Shown: positions 51,637 through 61,666 of the stretch, in pieces
Position numbering within the stretch: the stretch's first letter is position 1
Layout: every line of letters begins with the position of its first letter
NCBI RefSeq assembly: GCF_900475595.1
Contig: NZ_LS483397.1
Span: 653,001 to 717,000 of the forward strand
Length of the DNA stretch: 64,000 nt
Direction: 5' to 3'
DNA from: Streptococcus uberis
GTDB lineage: Bacteria > Bacillota > Bacilli > Lactobacillales > Streptococcaceae
Notes under the pieces: generated by a model
Seen by the model: only the letters and a program-made list of their open reading frames with translations
Database searches by the model: none
What the model was told of the DNA's origin: nothing
Position numbers and translations under genes: made by a program

Positions 51637-52305
51637 ATGACTGTTTTAGAATTCAAACATGTTACCAAGTCTTTTAAAGATGGACAAACACAGATAGAAG
51701 CCCTAAAAGAAACGAATTTTCTTGCAAAAAGAGGCGAATTTATTGCTGTTATTGGACCATCAGGATCTGGTAAATCAACATTTTTAACATTAGCTGGTGG
51801 TTTACAGACACCGACTCATGGTCGCGTTATTATTAATGGGAATGATTTTACAGCACTAAATGAAAAAGAAAGATCTCAATTACGATTTAGAGACATCGGC
51901 TTTATATTACAAGCCTCTAATTTAATCCCATTTTTAACCGCTAAACAACAACTTGAATTAGTTGATAAATTGATGAAACGTAAGAATGAGAACTTACAAG
52001 TCGCTTTATTTGAGGATTTAGGGATTTCTCATCTCAAAAATAAATTACCTGGTGACTTATCTGGTGGCGAAAGGCAACGCTTAGCCATTGCTCGGGCACT
52101 TTACAATGATCCTGCCATTGTGCTAGCTGATGAACCGACAGCTAGTCTGGATTCTGAAAGAGCCTTTGAAGTGGTTTCATTACTATCAAAAGAGTGTAAG
52201 GAAAAAGAAAAGACCGTTATTATGGTAACCCATGACAAACGCATGATAGAATCTTGTGATCATATCTATGAAATCCGTGATGGTGTCTTAAGCCAACAAA
52301 AATAA
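51637..52305 (+). CDS. ABC exporter ATP-binding protein (HrtA/LolD-like)
   Basis: Cytoplasmic ATPase partner of the preceding permease, 222 aa: Walker A GPSGSGKST (about 42-50), Q-loop ILQASNLIPF, signature LSGGERQRLAIARAL (about 141-155), Walker B IVLADEPTASLD and switch His VTHDK. Length and sequence fit the MacB/LolD/HrtA subfamily. Its stop codon lies inside the first copy of a 17-bp direct repeat. Confidence 0.9.
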   Translation: MTVLEFKHVTKSFKDGQTQIEALKETNFLAKRGEFIAVIGPSGSGKSTFLTLAGGLQTPTHGRVIINGNDFTALNEKERSQLRFRDIGFILQASNLIPFLTAKQQLELVDKLMKRKNENLQVALFEDLGISHLKNKLPGDLSGGERQRLAIARALYNDPAIVLADEPTASLDSERAFEVVSLLSKECKEKEKTVIMVTHDKRMIESCDHIYEIRDGVLSQQK

Positions 52306-52333
52306 GGAACTGTAAAACAAAAATAAGGAACTG
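52296..52333 (+). repeat. 17-bp direct repeat at the end of the ABC operon
   Basis: ACAAAAATAAGGAACTG occurs at 52296-52312 and again at 52317-52333. The first copy contains the ATPase stop codon, the second forms the left arm of the terminator, suggesting a local tandem duplication. Confidence 0.75.
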
Positions 52334-52352
52334 CATGCAGTTCCTTATTTTT
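52321..52352. terminator. Bidirectional terminator (perfect 30-nt palindrome)
   Basis: AAATAAGGAACTGCA is followed directly by its reverse complement at 52336-52350, with A and T tracts outside. It ends both the ABC operon and the convergent metalloprotease gene. Confidence 0.88.
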
Positions 52353-52359
52353 TCATTTC

Positions 52360-53274
52360 TTATAAATCAGTATAGGCAATGCTGAAGGTATCACCGTGTT
52401 CAATATCGCCATATTCAAAACCTTTATTAAACCAACGTTGACGTTGTTCAGATGTACCGTGTGTAAAACTATCAGGGACCGTACGACCATATGCTTCTTT
52501 TTGTAGGGTATCATCCCCGACGGATTGTGCTGCAGTCATGGCTTCCTCAAAATCACCTTTATCTAACAATCCTTCGCCTTGGACATAATTTGACCAAGCC
52601 CCTGCTAAATAATCAGCTTGCAATTCTAATTGGACATTCAATTTATTAGCATCGGCTTCACTTTTTCCTTGTCTTGCACGGGCATATTTTTCCATTGTTC
52701 CTAGCTCATTTTGAACATGGTGACCAACCTCATGGGCAATCACATAGGCCATCGCAAAATCTCCTGCAGCACCATATTTTTCAGATAAATCATTATAAAA
52801 TGAAATGTCAAGGTATACCTTATTGTCCCCAGAACAATAGAAAGGTCCTGCAGATGCTTGTCCTTGTCCACAAGCAGTCGTGATAGATCCGGTGTATAAA
52901 ACCAATTTTGGTTTTTTGTAAGTTAAGCCTCTTTTTTCAAATTCCTTTGTCCAATAATCTTCAGTAGAGGCAAATACTTTACTAACGAATTCAACTTGTT
53001 GATCTGTAGCTTTATCCCCAGAAGTTCTACTAACTTGGGTTGTTTGGTGAGAATTACTTGTGCTACCAGATTGACCACCAGTTAATACACCAGAAAGACC
53101 ACCGCCTCCCATTACTAACATGATGATTAGTATCACTAATTTCGTTTTCCAACTACCTCTAGAAAAGAGTAGTTGCAGTAATAATCCGGCGCCTCCGCCG
53201 CCACCATAGGAACCAGAAGATTCACCACGTCTATCTTCAACGTTTTGACTTTCCCTCATATTATCTATTTTCAT
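52360..53274 (-). CDS. YpfJ-family neutral zinc metallopeptidase
   Basis: A 304-aa protein with an N-terminal glycine-rich cytoplasmic segment, one membrane helix (about 45-63), and an extracellular zinc-peptidase-like domain with IAHEVGHHVQNELG (about 178-191, HExxH) and a downstream QADYLAGAW helix giving the third ligand. Matches the KPN_02809/YpfJ family, whose substrate is unknown. Single gene, read towards the ABC operon. Confidence 0.88.
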   Translation of the reverse strand: MKIDNMRESQNVEDRRGESSGSYGGGGGAGLLLQLLFSRGSWKTKLVILIIMLVMGGGGLSGVLTGGQSGSTSNSHQTTQVSRTSGDKATDQQVEFVSKVFASTEDYWTKEFEKRGLTYKKPKLVLYTGSITTACGQGQASAGPFYCSGDNKVYLDISFYNDLSEKYGAAGDFAMAYVIAHEVGHHVQNELGTMEKYARARQGKSEADANKLNVQLELQADYLAGAWSNYVQGEGLLDKGDFEEAMTAAQSVGDDTLQKEAYGRTVPDSFTHGTSEQRQRWFNKGFEYGDIEHGDTFSIAYTDL

Positions 53275-53446
53275 ACGAATTCTCCTCGCTTTGATATTAA
53301 TTCTATTATAAATTATTTTTTTTAGAATTGCATGAATATTAAGTTGAAAGCCCTATTTTTTTAATAAGGAGCTGGCGATATGATTCGCAATTCATATCTC
53401 GAATTGATATAATAATGGTATTATATAACCGGAGAAAAAGTTTACC

Positions 53447-56400
53447 ATGAAACTACTTTATACAGATATTGAAAATTCCTTAACAGAAATTTTAGTTCAA
53501 GAAGCAGAGGTTTTTGCTAATTCTGGGGCGCGTGTTTTTTATATTGCGCCAAACTCCTTATCTTTTGAAAAGGAGAGGACTGTCTTAGAACATTTGACCA
53601 AAGAATCGTCATTTTCAATTACGGTTACGCGCTTTGCACAGATGGCCAGGTATTTTACTTTAAATAAACAAAAAGCTCAAAAATCATTGGATGATCTTAG
53701 TTTAACCATGCTATTTCACCTTGTGTTACATGATTTATCCCAAAATGAATTGCCGATTTACCATGCCTTAAAAAGTGATCAAACCTTTATTAAGCAATTA
53801 GTTGATTTATTCAAAGAGATGCAATCAGCTAATCTCACGATTGCCGATATCGAAATGGAAAATCTTGCACGAAAAGAAGATTTAATCACTATTTTTTCAG
53901 CACTTTCTAGGGAGTTGCTACGATATGATTTCCAACAAATGAGTTCCCTTGCTGTTTTTCAAGAAGCAATAAGGTCAGGTCTATTAGACCAAGAACTTGC
54001 AAAAACAGTCGTAATAATAGATGGTTTCACGCGATTTTCTGCTGAAGAAGAAAGTCTTATTCACCAATTACATCAAAAATGTCAAGAAATTGTTATCGGG
54101 ACTTACATCAGTTCTAAGGCAATTAAACAGAATTTTACAAAGGGAAATCTTTATGAAGCCAGTATTGATTTCCTAAGACAATTATCAGTAACTTATCAGG
54201 TTAAATCACTTTATCTTTCTGGGGAAAAGACCTTTAAAAACTCGTTCACAACAATGTCCAGGCTGTTAGAAAGTCAATATGATTACAGTCTAACAGAGCT
54301 AACAATAAGCGAAGACATCAAAAATGATGTACAGATTTGGCAACAGTTAAATCAAAAAGAAGAAATCGAAAACATTGCTAGAGACATTAGACAGAAATTG
54401 AATGAAGGATATCGCTATAAAGATATTTTAGTCTTATTAGGTGATGTCGAAGCTTACCAACTTCAAGTTGGTCCAATTTTTGATAAATATGATATTCCCT
54501 ATTATTTAGGTAAAGCTGAATCCATGTCTCATCATCCACTAGTTCAATTTATGGATTCTTTAGAAAACTGTAGACGCTATAATTGGAGAAAAGAAGATAT
54601 CATTAATCTCTTGAAATCCAGAATGTTAGGAGATTTCACAATTAGGGAATGTGATCAATTTGAATCTTATCTAAACTATGCTGATATTAATGGTTTTACA
54701 GCCTTTTCGAAAGACTTCACAGCAAATACTTTTAACCAAAAAAATGAGAAGGGGTATGATTTAGACAAGATTAATCTTATTAGGAAGTATCTGTTCTCTC
54801 ACTTAAATCAATTCTTTAAAAGCAGAGCCCAGAAAGGCTCCAATATTTTAAATCATTTTCTTCAATTTTTAAGTGATATTGATTTTGTCTCCTCTTTTCA
54901 AAGGCTAAGTCAAAAACAATCGGCATTACAGCAGGAAAAAGATGAAGAGGTTTGGAAAAGCTTCACAAGTATTTTAGAAAGTTTCTACAATATTTTTAAA
55001 GATGAAACCCTAACGCAAGAACTGACATTGATGCTCATAAAATCAGCAATGCAAGCGGCTGATTACCGCGTCGTTCCTGCTACGCTAGATGTGGTCTCTG
55101 TTAAATCATACGATTTGGTTGAACCCCATAGCAAGTCCCTTGTTTATGCACTAGGATTGACGCGTACGCATTTTCCAAAAACAGTTCAACAAACTGGCTT
55201 AATCAGTGATCAAGAACGTGCAAAAACTAATGAAAAATGGGATAGTCACCATAGGTTTGATATTAGTAGTATAGAAAACAGTAAGAAAAATCATTATACC
55301 GCTTTGTCATTATTTAATGCCGCGACTGATAAACTGGTCTTGAGTTATCCTATGGTTTTAAATGAAGTTGTGGAAGAAGCATCTCCCTATCTAAAACTCT
55401 TGCATTCATTTGGAATTCCAATAGTTGAAAAACAGAAAAATACATTTTCAGATTTCGAAAATGGTATTGGTAACTATAAGTCCTTACTATCTCAATGGAT
55501 TGCATTAAATCAAGAACCTTTAACGGAAGAACTTGACCAAGAAGAAAAGTCATTCTGGTTGGTTATGTCTAGGTATCTCAAAAAACAATTAGCAGCGAAA
55601 AAATTGACTTTTCCGGAGCAAAAAAGTCATCTGGCCACAAGTCGCTTATCGCCTGAAGTTTTAGCTATCAAATACCCAGATCATCAACCCCTAAGTTTAT
55701 CCAGCTCGGCTCTAACAGTTTATCATGATAATCAGTACAAGTATTTCTTACAATATGTTTTGGGATTGCAGGAATTAGAGTCCATCCATCCTGATGCAAG
55801 GCATCATGGAACCTATTTACACCGTGTTTTTGAGTATGTTGTGGATGATCAACGGTCAATACCATTTGATGACAAAATAGAAGAGGCCATTCAACGTACA
55901 AATCAAGAAAGACTTTTTCAAACTTACTATCAAAGCGATGCTGAAAGTAGGTTTAGCTTGTCTTTACTGGAAGATATTGCCAAAAGCACTGCAAGTATTT
56001 TCCCAATAACCCCAACCAAAGTATTAAGTCAAGAAGAAAGATTCCAATTGCATTTTGATGAAAAGGTAAGGGTTAATGGCATCATTGATCGTATTGATCA
56101 ACTGGATGATGGTAGCATAGGAATTGTTGATTATAAATCAAGTCAGACCGTTTTTGATATTGGTAAATTTTACAATGGATTGAATTCTCAATTGCCAACT
56201 TACTTGGAAGCACTAAATACGAGGGAAAAATCAAAGGATACGCCCCCACAACTTTTTGGTGCAATGTACTTACATATGCAAGATCCGAAAATGGATTTAA
56301 ATGAATTCAAATTATTCGATGACAAGGTAGTAGAAAAACTGTATAGCCGATTGACTTACAAAGGTATCTTTCTTGAGAGAGAAAAGGAGCATTTGGCAAG

Positions 56401-56707
56401 CGGAGCTTATCAGATGAAATCAAATCTTTATTCAGAAGAGGAATTAAGAAATCTCTTGGACTATAATCAGTTTTTATATTTAAAAGCAGAAAAAGAAATT
56501 CGCGCTGGTCACTTTTTAATTAATCCATATACTGAAGATGGAAAAACGGTCAAGGGTGATCAATTGAAGGCTATTACGCGATTTGAAGCGGATTTAGATT
56601 TAGGACAAGCTAGAATGTTGTTAAAATTGCCGACAAAGGAAAAAAGAGAGGGCTTTCTCAAACTGATGAAAGAAGACATGAAAGGAGGAAAAAAAGATGA
56701 GATTTGA
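53447..56707 (+). CDS. rexB: ATP-dependent nuclease subunit B (RexB, AddB-type)
   Basis: Partner of RexA in double-strand-break end processing and Chi recognition. The 1086-aa protein has an inactivated helicase-like N-terminal part and a C-terminal RecB-type nuclease domain with GIVDYKSSQ (about 898-906). The N-terminus shows no Walker A motif, and the cysteine of the usual C-P-x-K-x-F iron-sulphur segment is absent (YHDNQYKYFLQY instead), as in other streptococcal RexB proteins as far as I recall. Overlaps rexA by 11 nt. Confidence 0.94.
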   Translation: MKLLYTDIENSLTEILVQEAEVFANSGARVFYIAPNSLSFEKERTVLEHLTKESSFSITVTRFAQMARYFTLNKQKAQKSLDDLSLTMLFHLVLHDLSQNELPIYHALKSDQTFIKQLVDLFKEMQSANLTIADIEMENLARKEDLITIFSALSRELLRYDFQQMSSLAVFQEAIRSGLLDQELAKTVVIIDGFTRFSAEEESLIHQLHQKCQEIVIGTYISSKAIKQNFTKGNLYEASIDFLRQLSVTYQVKSLYLSGEKTFKNSFTTMSRLLESQYDYSLTELTISEDIKNDVQIWQQLNQKEEIENIARDIRQKLNEGYRYKDILVLLGDVEAYQLQVGPIFDKYDIPYYLGKAESMSHHPLVQFMDSLENCRRYNWRKEDIINLLKSRMLGDFTIRECDQFESYLNYADINGFTAFSKDFTANTFNQKNEKGYDLDKINLIRKYLFSHLNQFFKSRAQKGSNILNHFLQFLSDIDFVSSFQRLSQKQSALQQEKDEEVWKSFTSILESFYNIFKDETLTQELTLMLIKSAMQAADYRVVPATLDVVSVKSYDLVEPHSKSLVYALGLTRTHFPKTVQQTGLISDQERAKTNEKWDSHHRFDISSIENSKKNHYTALSLFNAATDKLVLSYPMVLNEVVEEASPYLKLLHSFGIPIVEKQKNTFSDFENGIGNYKSLLSQWIALNQEPLTEELDQEEKSFWLVMSRYLKKQLAAKKLTFPEQKSHLATSRLSPEVLAIKYPDHQPLSLSSSALTVYHDNQYKYFLQYVLGLQELESIHPDARHHGTYLHRVFEYVVDDQRSIPFDDKIEEAIQRTNQERLFQTYYQSDAESRFSLSLLEDIAKSTASIFPITPTKVLSQEERFQLHFDEKVRVNGIIDRIDQLDDGSIGIVDYKSSQTVFDIGKFYNGLNSQLPTYLEALNTREKSKDTPPQLFGAMYLHMQDPKMDLNEFKLFDDKVVEKLYSRLTYKGIFLEREKEHLASGAYQMKSNLYSEEELRNLLDYNQFLYLKAEKEIRAGHFLINPYTEDGKTVKGDQLKAITRFEADLDLGQARMLLKLPTKEKREGFLKLMKEDMKGGKKDEI

Positions 56708-59700
56708 ACCATTTTTAAATCAGGAAGAGATAAGGCAATTACAAGAGTTTGAAAAAAATGGCAGTAAAGCACAAAAAAGAACACCAGAACAAATTGAAGC
56801 CATCTACACCAATGGACAAAATATCTTAGTATCTGCTTCGGCAGGATCTGGTAAAACCTTTGTCATGGTTGAACGGATTATAGATAAAGTGTTACGTGGT
56901 ATCTCTATCGAGAACATGTTTATATCTACTTTTACAGTAAAAGCAGCCAATGAACTCAAGGAAAGACTTGAAAAAAAATTAAGAGAAGGCATTCTAATGA
57001 CGGATGACCCTGAAATGAAAGCCTATCTTAATGATCAAATGCAGGCTATTGCCTTAGCTGATATTGGTACAATGGATGCTTTTACTCAAAAGCTGTTAAA
57101 TGAACATGGTTACTTGTTAGGGATTCCTCCTAAGTTTCGAATCATGCAGGATAAATCTGAGCAAGAGTTGCTCAAAAATGAAATTTATAAATCCTTATTT
57201 GAAAACTACATGGCATCTGACCATTCACAGGTATTTTTAAGATTAGTCAAAAACTTTTCTGGTAACCGAAAAGATTCCAAAAGTTTTCGAGATCAGGTCT
57301 ATAAAATTTATCAATTTAGCCAATCAACGGAGAATCCCAAACAGTGGTTGGAAAATAATTTTTTATTAGCCGCAAACCAGTATCAAGATTATGATGATTT
57401 ACCTGATGAAACCATTGACGCCTTGCTACAAAGCATGAAAGAAACAGCTATTTCTTTAAGAGATCTTACAGATTTAGAAGAATACGGGCAAATGACGAAA
57501 GCCGGGAAACCAGCCGCCAAATATGTCAAGCATTTGACTATGATTGAGGCATTAAATGATTGGTCAATGCATTTTGATAGTTATTACGGAAAAAGTCAGA
57601 TTGGAAAATTAGCACAGGATTTGTCAGCTCTCTTACCTTCAGGAACTGACGTCACAGTTGCTGGTCAAAAATACCCTATTTTTAAAGACATTCAGTCTAA
57701 AATAAGCCAATTTCGGCATTTAGCAACCCTCTTAACTTATCAACCTGAGACCCTTCCTCTTTTATTAGAATTGCAATCTTTTGTCATCGATTTTACAGAA
57801 GCTTACTTGGAGGCGAAAAAATCTGAAAATGCCTTTGAATTTACAGATATAACGCATTTTGCTATTGAAATTCTTCAAAATCAAGAAGCAATCAGAAAGG
57901 TATATCAAAGCAAATACCATGAAGTCATGGTAGATGAGTATCAGGATAATAACCATATGCAAGAATGTCTCTTGGAATTACTGTCAAATGGACATAATCG
58001 TTTTATGGTCGGAGATATCAAGCAGTCTATTTACCGGTTTAGGCAAGCCGACCCACAGATTTTTAATCAAAAATTTAAAGACTATCAAGAGAATCCTGAA
58101 AATGGCAAACTGATATTACTGAAAGAAAACTTCCGTAGCCAATCTGAAGTAATAGATGCAACAAATGCTGTTTTTTCTCATTTAATGGATGAAGCCGTAG
58201 GCGATATCTTGTATGATGACAACCATTATTTAAAAGCTGGAAGTGACAAGCAAAAGGTAAGGTACCCAGAGAATAATTGTCAAGTACTTATCTATGATAC
58301 TGATCAAAAAGATAACGGAGAAGATGAACACGACAAAGAGGATGAAAGGCGTACTGAAGGGCAAGAAACTCTTTCACCTGGGGAAGTCAATATCTTGGTC
58401 AAAGAGATTATTCGACTCCACCAAGAAGAAGCTGTACCTTTTTCTGATATTACCTTATTGGTTTCATCGCGAACACGCAATGACTTGCTTTTTAAAACAT
58501 TTAATCAGTATGACATCCCATTGGTTTCAGATGGAGGTCAGGAAAACTATTTAAAATCGGTTGAAGTAATGGTCATGCTCGATACCCTTCGATCAATCAA
58601 TAATCCTTTAAACGATTATGCCTTGGTGGCCCTTATGCGTTCACCAATGTTTGCATTTAACGAGGATCAATTAGCTCGCATTGCATTACAAGATAGTCAA
58701 GAGGGGAAAGTAGAGCATTTTTATGAGAAAGTTCTCAATAGTTTGTCACATCATGGACAGCATGCCGAACTGATTACTCAAGAACTACATGATCAGTTGA
58801 AACTATTTGACCAATCCCTCAATGCTTGGAGAGATTATTCCAGAACGCATTCTTTATATGAATTGATTTGGAAGATTTATAATGATCGTTTCTATTTTGA
58901 TTTTGTCGGCTTAAGTCCCAAAGCTGAGCAAGCCCAAGCTAATTTATATGCACTAGCTTTAAGGGCAAATCAGTTTGAAAAAACGACTTTTAAAGGGTTA
59001 ACTCGGTTTATTTCAATGATTGATAATATCTTGAATACTGAAAATGACCTAGCAGATGTTGATTTAGCTAAGCCAAAAGAGGCTGTCAATGTTATGACGA
59101 TTCATAAATCAAAAGGTCTTGAATTTAAATATGTTTTTATTTTAAACTGTGATAAAAAGTTCAGCATGGCAGACATTCATTCTCCATTGATTTTAAGTAG
59201 ACAAAAGGGGGTAGGTATTAAATTTTTAGCGGATGTTAAAAAAGAACTAAATGCGACACATTTGCCAAGTGTTAAACTGTATTTAGAAACCTTACCTTAT
59301 CAAATCAATAAAAAGGAATTAAAAATAGCAACACTTTCTGAGCAAATGAGACTCTTATATGTTGCAATGACTAGGGCTGAGAAAAAACTTTATTTAATCG
59401 GGAAAGGTAGCCAAGAAAAATTAAGTCAGAAATTTGACACAAAACGAGAAGGACAACACTTACCTAAGGCATTACGTGAAAGTATCACCAACTTCCAAGA
59501 TTGGTTACTAGCCATCCACCAAGTTTTTGACTCAAAAGACTTATCATTTACCATTGATTTCGTAACAGATAATGAGTTAGGACCTGAATCGATAGGGTCA
59601 ATTTCACATCAATCAAATATCATGATTGATGACCTAAGAGATAATAGGCAGTCTGATTCCATTGCGCGTGCGATTGATATGCTCAATAATGTTAACCAAT

Positions 59701-60359
59701 TAAACCAAAAGTATGAAGCAGCCATAAATCTTCCAACTGTCAGAACACCTAGTCAATTGAAGAAATTTTACCAACCAATAATGGATATAGACGGTGTTGA
59801 GATTTTGGCTGACAAGAGTCAGACTCCAACAACCTTTGAATTACCTCAATTTTCAAAGGCTAAGCAAGTAACATCAAGTCAAGTTGGTTCTGCTCTACAT
59901 GAACTCATGCAACGGATAAAGATTACAAGTCATGTTACCGAAAAAGACATTCAGCAGGCTAGTCAACTGGTTGATGCTGAAGCAGAGGTGATGGCAAAGA
60001 TTGATTTACATAAAGTAAAATCCTTCTTCGAATCAACAGAACTGGGACGTTTAATACAAGTTCACCACGATAAGCTTTATCGTGAAGCACCATTTGCTAT
60101 GTTAAAAACTGATCCACAAAGTCAGGAAAAATTTGTAATACGTGGTATTGTTGATGGCTTTTTACTCTTTGATGATAAGATTGTTTTATTTGACTATAAG
60201 ACGGATCACTATAAAACGTCTTTAGAAATGAAACTAAAATATCAAGAACAAATGGCTTTATATGCAGAATCCTTGCGAAAAGCTTATGATATATCGACAA
60301 TTGAAAGCTTTTTAATTTTAATGGGTAAAGAAACGGTAGAAATCGTTGAATGTTCTTAA
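56697..60359 (+). CDS. rexA: ATP-dependent helicase/nuclease subunit A (RexA, AddA-type)
   Basis: Helicase-nuclease of 1220 aa. UvrD-type helicase motifs: SASAGSGKTFVMVERI (about 45-60), VDEYQDNN (about 412-419), ILLKENFRSQSEV and TIHKSKGLEFKYVF (about 801-814). C-terminal RecB-family nuclease with SALHELMQ and IVLFDYKTDHY (about 1160-1170). Full length. AAAGGAGG precedes the ATG, which lies inside the end of rexB, so translation is coupled. Confidence 0.96.
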   Translation: MRFEPFLNQEEIRQLQEFEKNGSKAQKRTPEQIEAIYTNGQNILVSASAGSGKTFVMVERIIDKVLRGISIENMFISTFTVKAANELKERLEKKLREGILMTDDPEMKAYLNDQMQAIALADIGTMDAFTQKLLNEHGYLLGIPPKFRIMQDKSEQELLKNEIYKSLFENYMASDHSQVFLRLVKNFSGNRKDSKSFRDQVYKIYQFSQSTENPKQWLENNFLLAANQYQDYDDLPDETIDALLQSMKETAISLRDLTDLEEYGQMTKAGKPAAKYVKHLTMIEALNDWSMHFDSYYGKSQIGKLAQDLSALLPSGTDVTVAGQKYPIFKDIQSKISQFRHLATLLTYQPETLPLLLELQSFVIDFTEAYLEAKKSENAFEFTDITHFAIEILQNQEAIRKVYQSKYHEVMVDEYQDNNHMQECLLELLSNGHNRFMVGDIKQSIYRFRQADPQIFNQKFKDYQENPENGKLILLKENFRSQSEVIDATNAVFSHLMDEAVGDILYDDNHYLKAGSDKQKVRYPENNCQVLIYDTDQKDNGEDEHDKEDERRTEGQETLSPGEVNILVKEIIRLHQEEAVPFSDITLLVSSRTRNDLLFKTFNQYDIPLVSDGGQENYLKSVEVMVMLDTLRSINNPLNDYALVALMRSPMFAFNEDQLARIALQDSQEGKVEHFYEKVLNSLSHHGQHAELITQELHDQLKLFDQSLNAWRDYSRTHSLYELIWKIYNDRFYFDFVGLSPKAEQAQANLYALALRANQFEKTTFKGLTRFISMIDNILNTENDLADVDLAKPKEAVNVMTIHKSKGLEFKYVFILNCDKKFSMADIHSPLILSRQKGVGIKFLADVKKELNATHLPSVKLYLETLPYQINKKELKIATLSEQMRLLYVAMTRAEKKLYLIGKGSQEKLSQKFDTKREGQHLPKALRESITNFQDWLLAIHQVFDSKDLSFTIDFVTDNELGPESIGSISHQSNIMIDDLRDNRQSDSIARAIDMLNNVNQLNQKYEAAINLPTVRTPSQLKKFYQPIMDIDGVEILADKSQTPTTFELPQFSKAKQVTSSQVGSALHELMQRIKITSHVTEKDIQQASQLVDAEAEVMAKIDLHKVKSFFESTELGRLIQVHHDKLYREAPFAMLKTDPQSQEKFVIRGIVDGFLLFDDKIVLFDYKTDHYKTSLEMKLKYQEQMALYAESLRKAYDISTIESFLILMGKETVEIVECS

Positions 60360-60391
60360 GAAACACTGACAAGAGACATTCAATCACAAAC

Positions 60392-60424
60392 AAGAAGCGG
60401 AACAAGGTTCTAGCTTCTTTTTCG
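60392..60424 (+). terminator. Terminator of rexBA
   Basis: AAGAAGC / GCTTCTT with inner GGAAC / GTTC pairing, then T residues. Confidence 0.85.
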
Positions 60425-60476
60425 TGAATAAATATGCTATTATATAATAATTATAACAATTTAAAGAGGTATAAAT

Positions 60477-61607
60477 ATGCATCTACCGGAGTTTGGCGTT
60501 GAATCATGGTTAAATAAATATGAAAACGAAGCGCGATATGACATTGCTAATGTATCGGTTCAACCAATCAGTCTTAAAGAATTATGTCATATTAGTCACA
60601 GATCAATGAATTCATTGATGAAAGAAATAAGAGAAACAAGATTAGACTATGGTTGGATAGAAGGATCACCAGAATTTAAAAAGCTGGTTTCATCTTTATA
60701 TGTCAAGATGAAACCAGAAAATATTCTGCAGACCAATGGTGCGACCGGAGCTAATCTCCTTGTTTTGAGTGCGCTTATACAGCCCGGCGATCATGTTGTT
60801 GCTCACTATCCAAGTTACCAACAATTGTATGATTTGCCAAAAGCACTTGGTGCCAATCTTGATTACTGGCCAATAAAAGAAGAATTAGGTTGGTTACCTG
60901 ATATTCAAGAATTGAAAAGATTAGTTCAAGAAAATACAAAATTGATTATCATAAACAATGCCCACAATCCTAGTGGAGCTTTAATGGATGATGCCTATTT
61001 GCAAGAAATTATTGATATTGCTTCGTCATGTGGCGCCTATGTTCTTGCTGACGAAGTCTATCATTCCTTTGAAAAAGAAAGAATTTCCGGGATAGCTGAT
61101 TTGTATCAAAAAGGGATATCGGTAAACAGTATGTCGAAAACCTTTTCATTACCTGGAATCAGAATAGGTTGGGTAGCTTGTTCAGAAAGCTTATGTCATG
61201 AATTAAAATCTTACCGTGATTACACAATGATTTCAGCAGGTGGTATTAATGATAAGATAGCCCAATTAGCCCTCGAATCTTCAAATCTTCTTCTTGAAAG
61301 AAATAAACAGATATTAAGAGAAAATCTCAAGCTTTTAAAGGACTGGATAGAAGGAGAGCCGAGACTATCTTTTCATCAGCCGTTTCATGTTCCGACAACT
61401 TTAATCAAATTAAAAGGGCATTTTTCCGAAAAAGAATTTGCTTTGGATTTATTGAAAGAAACGGGAACGTTAGTAGTACCAGGTTCTTGTTTTGGTATTG
61501 CTAATCATTTCCGAATTGGCTATGCTTGTGACCGTCATACTTTGGAAAAAGGATTAGATTGTATCTCGATGCAATTAAAAAAGGAAAAATATTCAATAAA
61601 CTATTGA
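60477..61607 (+). CDS. PLP-dependent aminotransferase, class I/II
   Basis: A 376-aa fold-type I enzyme. QTNGATGANLLVLSALIQPGD (PLP phosphate loop), INNAHNPSGALM, LADEVYHSF and SMSKTFSLPGIRIGW with the Schiff-base Lys (about 222) are intact, and RIGYA near the C-terminus holds the carboxylate Arg. The N-terminal YDIANVSVQPISLKELC is unusual for aspartate or HisC-type enzymes. Substrate unknown. A TATAATAAT -10 lies about 25-35 nt upstream with AAAGAGGT as ribosome site. The binding-protein gene follows after 59 nt, with its own promoter. Confidence 0.85.
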   Translation: MHLPEFGVESWLNKYENEARYDIANVSVQPISLKELCHISHRSMNSLMKEIRETRLDYGWIEGSPEFKKLVSSLYVKMKPENILQTNGATGANLLVLSALIQPGDHVVAHYPSYQQLYDLPKALGANLDYWPIKEELGWLPDIQELKRLVQENTKLIIINNAHNPSGALMDDAYLQEIIDIASSCGAYVLADEVYHSFEKERISGIADLYQKGISVNSMSKTFSLPGIRIGWVACSESLCHELKSYRDYTMISAGGINDKIAQLALESSNLLLERNKQILRENLKLLKDWIEGEPRLSFHQPFHVPTTLIKLKGHFSEKEFALDLLKETGTLVVPGSCFGIANHFRIGYACDRHTLEKGLDCISMQLKKEKYSINY

Positions 61608-61632
61608 CAATGGTATAAAAATACATTAATAT
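61604..61632 (+). promoter_or_regulatory. Promoter of the second amino-acid-binding protein with ARG-box-like site
   Basis: TTGACA (61604-61609) and TAATAT (61627-61632), exactly 17 bp apart. GGTATAAAAATACA (61612-61625) fills the spacer and matches 13 of 14 positions of TGNATAWWWWTNCA, the ArgR/AhrC pattern. The -35 overlaps the end of the aminotransferase gene. Confidence 0.65.
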
Positions 61633-61666
61633 TATCTCCAACAACAAAAAGGAGAATAAATATTCT

